A DNA stretch of 64,000 nt from Piper betle (Eukaryota > Streptophyta > Magnoliopsida > Piperales > Piperaceae): positions 1 to 64,000 of the forward strand of contig JAURVB010014573.1 of NCBI GenBank assembly GCA_033002965.1, given 5' to 3'. Below are positions 46,349-58,596 of the stretch, in pieces. The position numbers and the translations under genes are program-made. How positions within the stretch are numbered: the stretch's first letter is position 1; the number at the start of each line of letters is the position of its first letter. The notes under the pieces were generated by a model. That model did no database searches and had not been told where the DNA came from. It saw only the letters and a list, made by a program, of their open reading frames with translations.

Positions 46349-49230
46349 TGTAAAACCCGTAATTCAAGTCAGGGTTTTATAATTTGAACCGGTCAATTCA
46401 ACAGTTATTTTTAGAGTCGAGTCATATTTTAATTACGAGATGACCATTTATTTTTCTCACCAGCCATTCATTTTTCTCACTGACTACTCATTTTTCTTAA
46501 CTGACCACTCATTTTTCTCAACTAACCATTCGTTTTTCTCACCTGACTATTAATTTTTCTCACTAACCACTCGTTTTCTTCCCCCTCACATCTATATATT
46601 CCACACTTTTGACACTGTCATCATTCAACCACCACCATCCTTCTCACCCAACTTCTTTCTTCTTTTTCTTCCTTCTCTTTTCCCCCATGATCCTCACTTA
46701 AGCCGGCCACAACCTCGTTGTCGTCACCACATGACTAACGAATAGGTACGAAGCAGGAGCTCTTCATTTAGGCACTAAGACACACTCGGAGCTTCTACCA
46801 GGTCCATTTAGGACTCGCCTCAGGCTTTTGGGCTGAATTCCGGCCAGCCGCTGTTGCCATAGCTGACAGCTTCACTGTGTCATTGTCTATCGATTCCGAC
46901 AACCGGCCAGCCTCTGCTAGGGATGATTTTGGCCACCTCCGGCCGCCTTTTGGTTCGCCTACACTATCATCGAGTTCGTCGCCTCCGGTGCCACTGTTTT
47001 TGATCCTCGCCTTTGACTGCCGTGTCGGATTTGTCTCTGGCCACCTCGTTGATGCTAGGCGTGGCCGAGGCAAAGTTCGGACCCGGTCATGGATTGGGCT
47101 GTGGTTAGATCCGCTTGTTGACCGCATTATCTGATCGACGCCGTTTGGTTCGCTCAATCCATTTTTTTACTGTTTCACCTAGTTTTGACTATTTTTTTGG
47201 GTTCGAGGGATATTTCTCAGTGCCTAAGAATTTTGAGCATGCATATCACTTAATTGCATTTGGAGATATGTTTTATTTTCTGATTAACTGATTATATTAA
47301 TGTATTTTCTGATTAGTGATTTGATATATGAGCACATTTAAAAATTTAATGATTTACTGGCTGCTTTAAATCCTGAAAATTCCGGTAAACTATCGATTAT
47401 TTGCTAAGCAATGTTTCATGCTCAAATTATTGTTCTTAATATATTCCTAATTTATTGTATTTTTTAGAAATGTTTGGTATGTATAACATATATATTATTT
47501 TTTATTTATCAGTTGTTTATAATAGATAAATAATCAATATATCGTTAGTTTCCACAGAATTCAGTCTATGAATAATTTAGGATATCTTAAATTGTTCTGA
47601 GTTGTATACTGTTTATTAGAGTTGCATTTTCCAAGTCTTGGGTTTTGATTGGATGACAATTTTTTGGCTTTAAGTATTTTAACTGATTAATTGTGAATTA
47701 CTTAAGAGTTTGACATTGTATTTGAGTGATTATTTAATTGTTTATTTTATGACCTACTAATTGTTTAACAGATTGAATGTTTAACTAATGACTCTTCAGC
47801 TGCTTACTATTTAATTGATTGGTCGTTTTATTATTTTAACCTATTGTTGACTATTTAATTGAATTAACTAAATTGACTAATCGACTATTTGATTATTTGA
47901 CCACTTGACGGATTGACTACTTATGTTGATTGTTTGACCGTGATTGACCGTTAACTAATTAATCGGATTATTTCAATTGTTTTACTGTTATAATTGTTAC
48001 GAATACTGTACACTACACAATATGAATTGCATGTCATATTGGCCATAATTAAGCCCGGACATCCAACTAGGTACGTGGAGGCCGCTTGATGATGGTGCTG
48101 ATCGCTAGGAGTTGGAATACTAGGTCTGTAAGACTCACCTTTGTATGTATTTGGTATTTACTAATCATGCGGCATTGATTAGATTTCACATGGTTGTATT
48201 ACTTAACTATTGAAATTACGGTTAATGTTATTGATCTTGTCTTTGCTATCTGATATCGTTACCCCGTGGCTATTACTGTTATTGGTAGCATACAATTGGT
48301 GAAGTCATCTTGCAATTGCTATCGATATTGTTACTGTTATGTTAACATTTGTGTTATCGTTATTATTAAAATTACTGTGACAATTGTAGAGACTATTATT
48401 ACCACTATCGTGATTGTTATTGTTATTGTTACTGTTACTAACAATATTACTATTATTAATACCAATATTAAATTGTTATCAACATTGATATTGCCATTGT
48501 TATTGTTAAACTGTTATTGATATCATTATTATTTTTGTAATGATATTGTTAATGTTATATGTGTTGATTGAGTGTCCATGTATTTACTGTTACTATTTTA
48601 GCTGTTGACTAATGTCTAAGGACCATGACGATGTTTCTTAGGATTATAGACATGATTTTGCACTGTACTATTATATTGAACTGTATTGTATTGTGCTATA
48701 GTATTTTTTGTATTGTATAAGGGTATCGATCTCACCGTAACCGAGGTAACCTCTCTCCTAAAACTATAATTAGTATTGGCTTGGAGTAGATGTGGTTTGT
48801 ATAAATGAGCTATATGCAGCTCATCCATTTATACACTATTTATTAGATGATCAATAACGTTTGTTATTGATGTTTGTTAATGACGTTTGTTATCAGATGA
48901 TCAATATAATTAGTCTTGGCTCTCGTGGAAGTCATTGTGGGGAATGTTTCACTACACTCGGATATTAGTGGCCATAGATTCTATTTGATTGCAGTATTTG
49001 AATTTTTGTACATTGATTTCATTGGAATTCATGATTTGTGATTTTAAACTAAATTTCAACACTGAGACATAGGTAAAGTTTAATGATCCAGGGGATTTTA
49101 CTGGGGTTTACCTTGTTTGACATTATTCTCTAATAATATTTATCATAAATGAATTTAATAATTTATTCACCTGATTTATTGAATAACTCCTCCGGTCTAG
49201 TTCTACTAGGAACCGGGTTAGGATGTTACA
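46349..49230 (+). mobile_element. Gypsy-type LTR
   Basis: Starts TGTAAAACCCGTAATTCAAG and ends GGGTTAGGATGTTACA, the same family as the solo LTR at 18949-23491. A second copy of the start lies at about 44068 in duplication unit A. Neither start has 5 bp in common with the TAATA that follows the end, so the target duplication cannot be confirmed, as expected if the left border was rearranged by the tandem duplication. No gag or pol is seen inside. The interior right half (47160-49230) is AT-rich. Confidence 0.7.
48240..48560 (+). repeat. Imperfect TTATTG/TTACTG-type hexamer region
   Basis: A run of imperfect GTTATT, GTTACT and ATTATT units inside the gypsy LTR. It gives a Ile/Val/Thr-only frame that is not a gene. 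Confidence 0.8.
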
Positions 49231-50705
49231 TAATAAATTAAGATCTAGGAAAAATAATATACAAGCGATATAAGAGATTTTTATAGAGATTCAAAAATCA
49301 TACTTCTAATCTCTCCTAGCTCTTGTATGTCTTACGGAAAATAAGTCTACTTTACTATGACACAATTTATACATATTACAAACCAATAAGTCTCCTTTCA
49401 CAAAATCTCAACAAGAACCAAAGAAATTTGTATACATCTCTGACACCACAAAAGTAAAGCTCACGCTTCTTTCGTGTTCCCTCAGTAGCCATGTGTCTAC
49501 TCCTTCACAACCTTTCTTAAGAGCCAAGGAACCCATTCATTTATAAAGGGAGCCTGTTACCTCACAAGCTCCCCCGAAGAGCCAAGGAACAATTTTCATC
49601 CATAAGGCTAGCAAATATCCTTCCAAACTACATCATGGCTCCGTGACACACTTATAATAGACTAGGAGCTACAAGAATTAACTAACACATGAGCAATAAT
49701 TTCACCAAGCTTTTAATATGCTTACCTCAAGTTAATATAACAAAATTTGATATGAAAATAAAATCACTAAAAAATTTGTAAATATCATAATATGTGTATC
49801 CATTGATCTAAGTTTATAATTTCTCACGAGTTGTGTAAGCCTTAGACTCAATAAAGATAAGATCCGGCACATAGTGTAGAGGTGCTTATAAATTATTAAT
49901 TTAAAATAATTATTTTAAAGAGAAGGTTTAGGTTCATCACTTCATTTGGGACAAGTTGTTATACCGACATAATACTTTTTTAATCAGAACATATTCCTAA
50001 TTCCATAAAAATTTCTCTTTTTCACACATGCAACTCTAATTTTCCATCTCTTTTATAAATTCAAGTTCTTGATTTTCTTTTGTAGAAAGCTCTAATTTAT
50101 CGGAACAAATAATTGAAAAAATAGCACAAAAATATCTGAAGGTGCCTATCAGAATGGACTAGAATTTCTCGCGAGCCATCAAACAATAATCCAGCTACCC
50201 ATAGGACCAGTAAATTTTGCATGCATGCATCAACATAATCTGAAGTGTATTAGCACACAAAAAATAATGACACACCAAAAAAAACGCTTGAATCTATCCG
50301 CACCACAGAATCGACACGGTGGAGTCGACCTCCCGAAATGGTCTATGCCAAAGGGGGACGAAACGTCGAGACGCCTTCGATTTGGAGCATTCACATAAAA
50401 ACGTACCAGACTTTTTCTATCATGTTTTTTGGAGACATTGTACCATCTACCCCATCTTTATATCCCTGCCCACCTAAACAACGACAAGTGTCAGGGACCC
50501 GTAAAAACACTTAATTAAGATCACAAACTTACAAGCTCCCAAGTCAATCTCCATCTCCAAACGAAATATCTCAACCTCCCAACAAAAACAAAAAAAGAGG
50601 AAGTATCTCAACGTTTTGTTCTGAACAAGTAAGTTTGGAAATATCAAAAGACTCAAATTTCGGTATGAATATATAGAAGGGAGAGAAGGAGAGGGAGAGG
50701 AAGAA
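49231..50705. other. AT-rich intergenic DNA, no gene seen
   Basis: No coding domain recognised. I looked here on the minus strand for the missing R3 repeat of the MYB remnant that lies just to the right and did not find one. Confidence 0.5.
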
Positions 50706-51640
50706 CTGATGAAGGAGCAAATGTATAATCCTTAATGTTAGGCCTCAAGTGATTGTACCATCTTTCCTTACACTGCTCTCCAACTCTTCCTTTGAACACC
50801 TGAGCAATCTGAGACCATTTTTCCAAGCCATGTTGCCCAACTAACATAGACAGCAATCTGAACACAGAAAAACATTCAAACATACATACGAGATTAATAA
50901 TCAAGTAAGTGGGTTTTGGCCAAAGAATTTCACATGAAAAGCCACAATGTAACAGTCTATGGGTTAAGAAAAACAATCAAATGACGGAGGAATATGAAGC
51001 GATTCATCAATTACCTGTGTTCTTGTGGATTCCAGTGTCCTTTGAAGACGCTGGGATCGCCATCAACATGCTTCTTCTTGTCAATCGAAGCATTCCTCTT
51101 CAAGGCATCTTCATCATTGCTCTTCACATCATTCTTCACAAAGGTGGCATGGTCGCCAAAACACCCCATCAATGAAGTAGCTATAATAGTACGTGAGCTT
51201 GCTGTGAAAGCAATAGGGGCTCATCCTGCTGGGATGCTACTGCTGGGAAACGGTCTCAAGTGTATCAAAAATGGCATGTTCGGTACACAAAATCCAGAAA
51301 TTGAATAGAAGGATGATGGGTCCTCCTGCAATCGATTAAAGTAATGCAGGAATCGATCGTCTTCATCGAGTATATTACTCGAGGTCGGCCAACACTCTTC
51401 TTGGGGCATTTGGAGAGGAGATTCTATCCCAAATGGTGGATACGACGATCCAGGCCGCACCGGCTTGTTGGCAACCGTGGGGTAGATGCAAGAAGACGAT
51501 AACATGGAGGGCTGGGGAAGATGAAGAAAACCGTAAGCAAGATTGCTCTTTTTGTAGTTTAGCGTGGGTGCAATATGGGCATCAAAGCATGCATTGATTT
51601 CAGCAGTTATTGCTGTGGATCTACAAACGTTAAATTTCAT
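50706..51640 (-). pseudogene. MYB98-type R2R3 MYB, broken: in-frame stop and no R3 repeat
   Basis: The frame opens at ATG 51640 with a Ser/Pro-rich N-terminus of about 139 residues, meets TGA at 51221-51223, and continues in the same frame to DPSVFKGHWNPQEHR at the donor (51015). After a 157-bp intron, the second exon (from 50857) gives LLSMLVGQHGLEKWSQIAQV, KGRVGEQCKERWYNHLRPNI and K. Together these form one MYB repeat with its three Trp (GHW, KW, RW), matching R2 of the MYB98/MYB64/MYB119 group, whose members act in the female gametophyte. R3 should follow but the frame turns into DYTFAPSS and low-complexity sequence. Loss of R3 would abolish normal DNA binding. Confidence 0.78.
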
Positions 51641-53076
51641 ACTTAAAAGTATCTAATTAAGATGATCTATGACTTATTCATGGGCAAAAATCCTCGACCA
51701 CCACCGAAGATTCCGCCAAATTAAGGGCGGGCGCAGACGCTCCAATGGCCCTGTCCAACAGAAGTTGTGATCAAATTTGATTGATTATGACCCAATAAAA
51801 ATAAATTAAAAATAAATATTTTTATGCTTGACTGATTTCATGACTAAATTATTATACAAAATTGTTAAACAGAAGGCACATCAACCTCTTTCAACCTTTT
51901 CATGGTAATATAATATTTATTAATTTAAATATTTTTTGAAAATAATAATTTTTATTTTTATTCTAACAAAGAAAAATAAAAATGAAAAAAATAAAAAATA
52001 GTGATAAAAAATATAATATAATAAAAAATAAAAAAATCTTCAACTAAAGAATTTAAGCTACATGCAATCGTGACCAACTTAATCAAAGAATTTTGACCAT
52101 ACACTTCCATCACTTTTTGCCCGATATTAATTGGACAAACATAGACAATGCCATGTTGATGCCCGATCGACTAATAACGCCCACTCCTACATGAAATCTA
52201 AATCTCCAAAACCTAGATCCCCCAGAATCTAGTATTCAAGATTCATAAAGGAAATTCAAGTTTTATGTCATGTAAATTATATATCTAGATGACCACTAAA
52301 TGCAATTAATCAATCAAATAGTCATGTCTATATTTAAAAGTCAAATAAAACTAACTCTATTATACTTAATAAAATAACATATATATTTATAGATTAACTC
52401 TTTACTTATAGAGAAATACAATTAACTCTTTTATCTTAACCGGACTTGGGTGGGAGGGTTAGATAAAGGAACTTTGTTTTATTTTTTTAAAATTTTTTTT
52501 ATTTGATGAGGAGGGGTTAGAGAAGAGGACGTTATAGTCATATGATTATACTTGCCACAAAACGTGGCAAAACAAATTGTTGCGGTTATATTTGCCACAG
52601 CTCTTGTGCTGTGGTAAATCCCATGACAAGGTTATATTTGTCATAGCCTTTTGTCGCTGCAAATCTAAAATCTCTGACAAAGTCCCAATTTCGGGATTGG
52701 GTGTAAAACTGCAATGACCATAGTTGTTTAAAGCCTATACAATTTGGCATCTTGCTCATTGATTGTTTGTTTAGCATGGCTATATAAATCCTGGGCGTTG
52801 CAGATCAAATCAGGGTTTCCAACTGAACTTTTTGTAGCAATTGTTAAGGTTTGTAAGAACTTTTGGAACAATTGTTTTGTAATTAACAATTCCTTACCAA
52901 GAGAGAAAAAAGATATGAAAGCCATGAATCTTTACTTGAAATAGAAGTTTGCAACATTTTTTGTTGGCAAATGAAAGCATTGCTCAAGCACTGACATGCT
53001 CAAACATTTTCTATATATATATATAATTAAATTTCAATTCAATTATATACCAAATAGTTTATTTGTGAACAAAATT
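51641..53076. other. AT-rich DNA, no gene seen
   Basis: Very AT-rich at 51780-52030. Apart from the three-copy motif at 52540-52660 I recognise nothing. Confidence 0.5.
52540..52660. repeat. Three GGTTATATTTGCCAC-type repeats, possible subterminal repeats
   Basis: On the minus strand GTGGCAAGTATAATC, GTGGCAAATATAACC and ATGACAAATATAACC occur about 40-46 bp apart, with CTGTGGC/GCCACAG arms nearby. Such clusters are typical of CACTA-type subterminal regions, but no CACTA end is visible. Confidence 0.5.
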
Positions 53077-53753
53077 TAGGGGTGTTAATTGAGCGAATCG
53101 AGTCGAGTTCAGACATGCTTAAACTCAACTGGTTTATTTCAAGTTCGAGTTAAGTTCAAAATGATTTGAGTCGAGTCAAATATGAGTTAGCTTGATTATT
53201 ATATATATATATATAATTTGAAATAAAATTAATCATGAGTGTTAAAATAGTTTAATTTAAATTTAATCTATGCCAAATAATTTGTTTGGAAACAAAATCA
53301 TTGTATTATCATGTAAAATTGTCATATCATATAATTATATTTATTAATTTTTTTATATTTTATATAAATGACTATATAAAAATTATATCAAACTATATAT
53401 TGCATCTAATATAAATTATTGAGCTTTGAGTCAAGTCGAGTCTGAGCTGAACGAAAGTGAGCTTATATTCGTGCTTGCTTGATTTGACTCGAGCTTTAAC
53501 TCAAATGAGATCAAACCTAACATTGAACAATTTTGAGCTCAATCAAGTTATTAATATCCCTAATAAACAAAATTATTATATAATCTTGTAAAACCATCAA
53601 TATGTAAACTATTATAATTGATGTAAATTATGAGTTTTGAGACAAGTTAAGTTGAGCCAAGTGCATTCTTGCTCTTGCTTATTTGATTTGAATCGGAATT
53701 TTGATTCAGAATGAAAATCGAGTAAAAATTGAATCAATCTGTTAGCACCTCTA
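53077..53753. mobile_element. Short hAT-like element rich in GAGTCGAGT words
   Basis: The left end TAGGGGTGTTAAT and the right end, reversed, TAGAGGTGCTAAC form a 13-bp inverted repeat with three mismatches. The interior has three degenerate copies (about 53085-53190, 53405-53545 and 53635-53745) of sequence rich in GAGTCGAGT, CTTGATT and TGAGCTT. No 8-bp duplication is evident, so the assignment rests on the ends and the repeat style. Confidence 0.55.
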
Positions 53754-54960
53754 CATGTGTGAGCGATTATGATGGCTCCGAATCAATTCCCACCTCGACG
53801 TCGAATCCCTCGCCTAATCTGCAGCCTCTTCCGTTCTTCATCCCCTTTATATTCCTTCATTTTTATTTTAGTTAAAATTATTTACACCCTTTCTTTTACA
53901 TAAAATATCACTTTCATCTCCTATATTCTAAAAATAGATTACGGTCAAGGGCATTGACAAACTTAAAGAATTGTTACTTCTTCATGACGTGGCGGAATGT
54001 AGACAATTAGGAGTAGGCCAAAAAGAAGGCAAACCACAGAAAAGAAAAAAGAACAACTTCTAGTCTTCTAACCAAGGCCCTCAAGCTCAAATCTTCCCTC
54101 CATGCAACTTCTACTCCCGACAAATGACCAATGCTTGCCGCCTGGTAAGTGCTCGCCGGTGAGCACGGCGGCCACCTCCCTCTGCCCTTACCCTTGTTCA
54201 CCATATCTCGCCGACGACTTCATCTCAAGGCAAGGCAACCGCTGCCCCTCTCACTGCCAGCCACACTTGACACATCCACTCCCTCTCCATATTCCTCAAG
54301 GCCTTGCCTTTGTGCTTGTAGGAGACGATGCCAATACATATCACTGTAGAAGCGATGAGCATGACAACGGCGGTGACTCTCCACCTGTCAGAAGAGAATT
54401 AAAAGAACTTGGGGTTGCAGATTTTGGCATTGGCGGGTGCATCATGGTAGTATGCTTCGAGGCAAAGCCCGGCGAGGTTACGGCCAGAGAGGGCACGATG
54501 TTGACCTGGGCGAGGGAAGCGACGGACTTGGGACGATCGAGGGATAAGGAGAGACGACGACGCAAAGTTTGTTGAGCCAGTCCACAAGCAGGCCAACGGC
54601 AGCGTCGGCTTGCACCCGGCCTGACCCAGACCTGATCTCCCCGGCATCTTCGGGCTCTTGAGAGTTGAGACGGCTTGCACTGTCCTCCAACATGGCCAAA
54701 GGCCCAGGTCCTCCTTCCCTGGACAATACCAACAGCAGCTGCGGCAGCGTTGGGTGGGGCATAATAAAATGGGTCCACCTGACACAGTGGCCATGAGGGA
54801 GGATGGGTGGAGGCAGCAGCTGCAACAGAGGAGGAATTTGGGGCAGTTTCCCGTGCTTCAGATGCTTGGACGCTGTGGGGGAGGGCAGGAGTCGGAGAAC
54901 GTGGCAGCGGTTGAGGTAGCTTGGCTCTGACAAAGAAGGTGGCCAACGTTACGCTCGCTA
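53754..54960. other. GC-rich segment, possible broken gene, not identified
   Basis: From 54060 to 54950 GC content is well above the surroundings. Minus-strand frames contain PLCQVDPFYYAPPNAAAAA (one frame), GRVQADAAVGLLVDWLNKLC (another) and a hydrophobic VVMLIASTVICIGIVSY followed by basic residues (a third), in that order. They could be the ruins of a secreted or membrane protein gene, but I recognise no family and the frames do not join through clear splice sites. Confidence 0.35.
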
Positions 54961-54999
54961 AGGTCTTGCCTTTTATTTTTTCACGTCACTATTAAAAAT

Positions 55000-57900
55000 T
55001 AGAGTGATGATTGTCTAGTTCGACGACATTACTAAAAAAATAACACACGCTTAACTCTATTAGCAGTAATGGGTGTAAGTAATTTTTTTAAGGACAATGC
55101 GGTGCACGTGATACCTTGTACAAGAATAGGGGTTGTAAGTGATTTTTATTTTTCTTTATATATCAAGTTCTCTTAGACTTGATAGAAACCCTCTCTTATT
55201 GTGCCTATTAGACGTATTAATCACGCCCACTTTTTAGGGGTCCAAAAACTGATAAATTATATGACACTAATTTACAATTCATTAAAATGGAGAACAAATA
55301 CATAAATGACCTAATCACTCGAGGAGTCAAAAGAGAGAACCCGGCGGAATCTAATATGTAAATAAAACCACAATGCATGGAAGTCACTTAAAATTTGGCT
55401 CATGTAAATAGGATATCCTAAATGAATCAAATTTATAGCGGAAACTAATTATTTGAGGAAAATCTAATAGAGTCTCCCCACTAAATAGGACGTTAGAAAA
55501 ATTATACAACCTGTATAATTATCATTCAATCGCACAAAACAATCCATAATATTACCTATCATTCACAAAAATATTTTCAAGGTGTTAAGTTATATTTTTA
55601 GATCATTTTCATTACATTTAACATAAATTTCACATTCATCAGGTTGTGAGCCTGGTCTTCGCATGTGCCTTTCTCCTTGATTATAATAATCACAGAAGCT
55701 CCTCCAACTTATTTTCCTTCTTCACTTTGTGCACCTACATAACTTTCATGACTTTGCATACCTAGATATTTATTTACCATCTGTTTCAAGACTCCAAGGC
55801 AGCTTGGAGAAACATGCAAGAAACTAGTTAGACACATAAAAGTTAGGTAAAATAGAGGTATTATAGTTAGGTTCATAAAGGCTAGTAAATACTCACAGTA
55901 TCATATCATGAGGCACAAGTTAGCATGGGTCACAACACAAGTCTCATGGCACACGACCATATCATCCCAACTTTATCCATAATCTCAAGACATAAAAATA
56001 AATGAGATAGATACATATCCACCAGATAACAAAGTTCTCAAGGGATACGCAACACAAACAGTCAAAAGCCCACAACCCCAAAACGTCGGCCCTAGCATCC
56101 ACCAAATTTCTCATGTTATGTGCAATTACATCAGCCAAAGCCAAACCTACTCACTTACATAATATAAGAAAAGACGTCATTAATCAATAACTAATAGGAA
56201 AATCTCAATACTAGCAGATGGATAAAATAGTTATTCGCAAGAAATTGAAAAGAAACAACTCCTCACAACACACTGATCATAAGCAAGTGGCCAGTAGGGG
56301 TTAATCATAATTGTAATCATAATCCCTCATAACCATATACATAGACCAGATAGTAACTCATGGTAACATGTATATAATATGGCCAATAGGGCCCGAATGA
56401 TAATTACTGTAGCACTCATGATTCGATATACTTTGCTAGCAAGTAGTAAGCTAATATCGTATATGTATAAGACCATCATTGAGCACTACAAGTGGATACC
56501 AATCGGGCCGTCAGTGATGTAATGCAATCTATCTATTTTGTTTGCACATGAAAATCTAAGAACATAATACATGTATCAAGTCTAGGCATGAACATATCAT
56601 ATAGCGCTAAAATATAACTTTCAACTAGATCTTATGATCTTTCGAAAACTTATTGGGGATCTCATCTTTGAGATGTTATTAATTTGAAAGATCGATTAAA
56701 TGCCCCGTAGGTAGTAGGATCCAATAATACATCAATAACTGTGTTCTATGATATAAATCAAATCACGTGGGCTAAGTAGGATATCAAGTAAAAAGAGTCC
56801 CAACCGACCTAAGAAGATCTCTTTGTCCTAATACGACGAGCCCAACTCAGAATGACCTAGCGATGCAGAGAGCCACACACTCCTGTATGATGAATGCGTG
56901 CCATGCATGAACAATCCTACATACAACAAGAATGCAAGACACGCAACAGGAAATTAAATGAATGCACACTTATCTGACCTAATTTGATAATCATGCTAGC
57001 ATGTGTATTTTGATATTTTGCAATAAACTGAACAGGTTAACAAACCATTTGTTAAAATTATAAGAGTGATGCCAATATATTAGGAACATTATTTGGGCTT
57101 AAACGAAAGATGGCAGCGTGTCCGGAGATCCGAACACCTAAACTTAAGAGATCTTAATATGCTAAGCAGCCTCACAATATCAGAATCATTATTAAAATGC
57201 TCTATTCTAGTTAGTAAATTAGGTATCAACTCAATGGTTAAATTGTCAAGGCGAATTAATATATAGAACTTGAAACATGACAAATTAGACGAATTCGATT
57301 GGCTTCTGCGGTGTGAATTAAGATGTCGTAATCACCCAAACCCAACTATGTAAATAATAGTTTTTATTAATTAAATATTTTATAGTTGAATAAGTTAATT
57401 AATTTCGTTGTGAAATTAATTAAGATCACATGGTGGGTTCACTTTAAATTTAAACACGCACTAAAATTATTATTGCCATACCTACTTAATTAATTAATAA
57501 TTGGTGTGTGATCCAAGGCGACTCAGACGTGACCCAATTTTACAAAATTCACATTTTTTTATTATTACAACCTTGATTAGGTGATTTAGGGAGTGTTTTG
57601 TCTCACACAATCAACAAATGAATAATATGCAATCCAAATAACAATAAAGTTACAAACTTTATATAAAAATCAAACTTTTATAATGATTTAATATACAAAA
57701 TGTATCAAATAATATACTAAAATTATCACAATGAATTAATCTAAATGATTCTACCAAGATCTACATACAAGTGCAAAACATGGCAAACAACCAAAGAAAA
57801 GGGGATAAAAGTAGACCTGGAGGAAGAAGAGAAGGGGAAGAAAAGGGGGAAAGGAGGAGAAAAAAGGGAGAAAAGGGGAGAAAAGAGAGGGCCGAGGAGG

Positions 57901-58463
57901 GGAGGAAGGGTGGGATGGCGGCCAAGGGGAAAGGGTAGGAGAGGAGAGGGTTTGGGGAAGAAGAGGGCTAGGGCTTTTATATAAAAAACAAAATTGTGCA
58001 CCAGTGCCGCTGCACTCACTAATGAGTGCTGCGTCACTCAGCACATGAATGCTGAACCACACAGTTGCCAATAATGCCGCCTTTGGGCCCAGCATTGTGG
58101 CGCAAGACCGAAAGCTAGCAAAAAAGAAGAAAAAAAGGGGAAAAGAGGAGGTAGAAGCTGGGGTTAACTGGGGAAGGCTGCTAGGGGACATCTAGGGCTA
58201 GAGGGTATGCAGAGGATGCATGCGATATGAATCTAATGCAACACGCAACCGCAGGCTAGCTAAACACTCGAACCACAACTTCACTATGATTTGACAATTG
58301 GCCATGACAGCATAATACTCAACGGTGGATGCAGCTAATGCCCAAGTCAATAACAACACACAAGGACTTACTTAGCGCCAAACCATACCAGGTAAACGCA
58401 TAACTAGTCAAACCAAGCAATATTGGTTGCAAAAATACCAAACCAACGGATCGGGTTTTATAA
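55000..58463 (-). mobile_element. Probable 3' LTR region of a gypsy element (right border supported)
   Basis: Just downstream of the minus-strand integrase a purine tract, AAGGAGGGGAGG, is followed by TTATAAAACCCG at 58463, close to the TGTAAAACCCG start of the two plus-strand LTRs. Within it, minus-strand TATATAAAAGCCCTAGCCC (57967-57985) looks like an LTR promoter, and the region near 56640-56700 is the inverse of the ATTAATAACCCTCGAGGATG block of the other copies. The far border is not visible; 55000 is a guess, and the stretch 55000-56600 has no diagnostic features. Confidence 0.5.
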
Positions 58464-58596
58464 CCTCCCCTCCTTACGAAAATTCTGTCCCCGGAAAATA
58501 CCTTAAGGAGAACAACCACCTATAGCACAATGCAACATCAATAACAACAAGAGCTGCAAGCCAAAAGCAAGGCAATAAAAAGGAACAGATGCTACC

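Larger units (their letters stand above)
43498..47010 (+). repeat. Tandem duplication of a ~2.2-kb segment within gypsy LTR DNA
   Basis: Unit A spans 43498-45719 and unit B 45720 to about 47010. Both begin GGAAATTTTCAAGGGCATTT and share, in order, CACCCTACTATGGGCAGT, the LTR start with AACCCCGTGATTTAAG or AAACCCGTAATTCAAG, the CATTTTTCTC minisatellite, CACCACCATCCTTCTCACCC and GGAGCTCATCGTCTAGGC or its B form. Unit B carries about 68 bp extra near 46015-46080 and lacks about 960 bp of A (44530-45490), including the minisatellite at 44796-45178. Both units end in the same CCACTGTTTTT. A single duplication followed by indels explains the layout. Confidence 0.85.

Noticed and set aside
48266..48520. 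84-codon Ile/Val/Thr frame
   Set aside because: Product of an imperfect hexamer repeat within an LTR.
57751..58191. Pro/Phe-rich frames of about 100-146 codons
   Set aside because: They lie in the purine-rich leader after the TATA box of a gypsy LTR.
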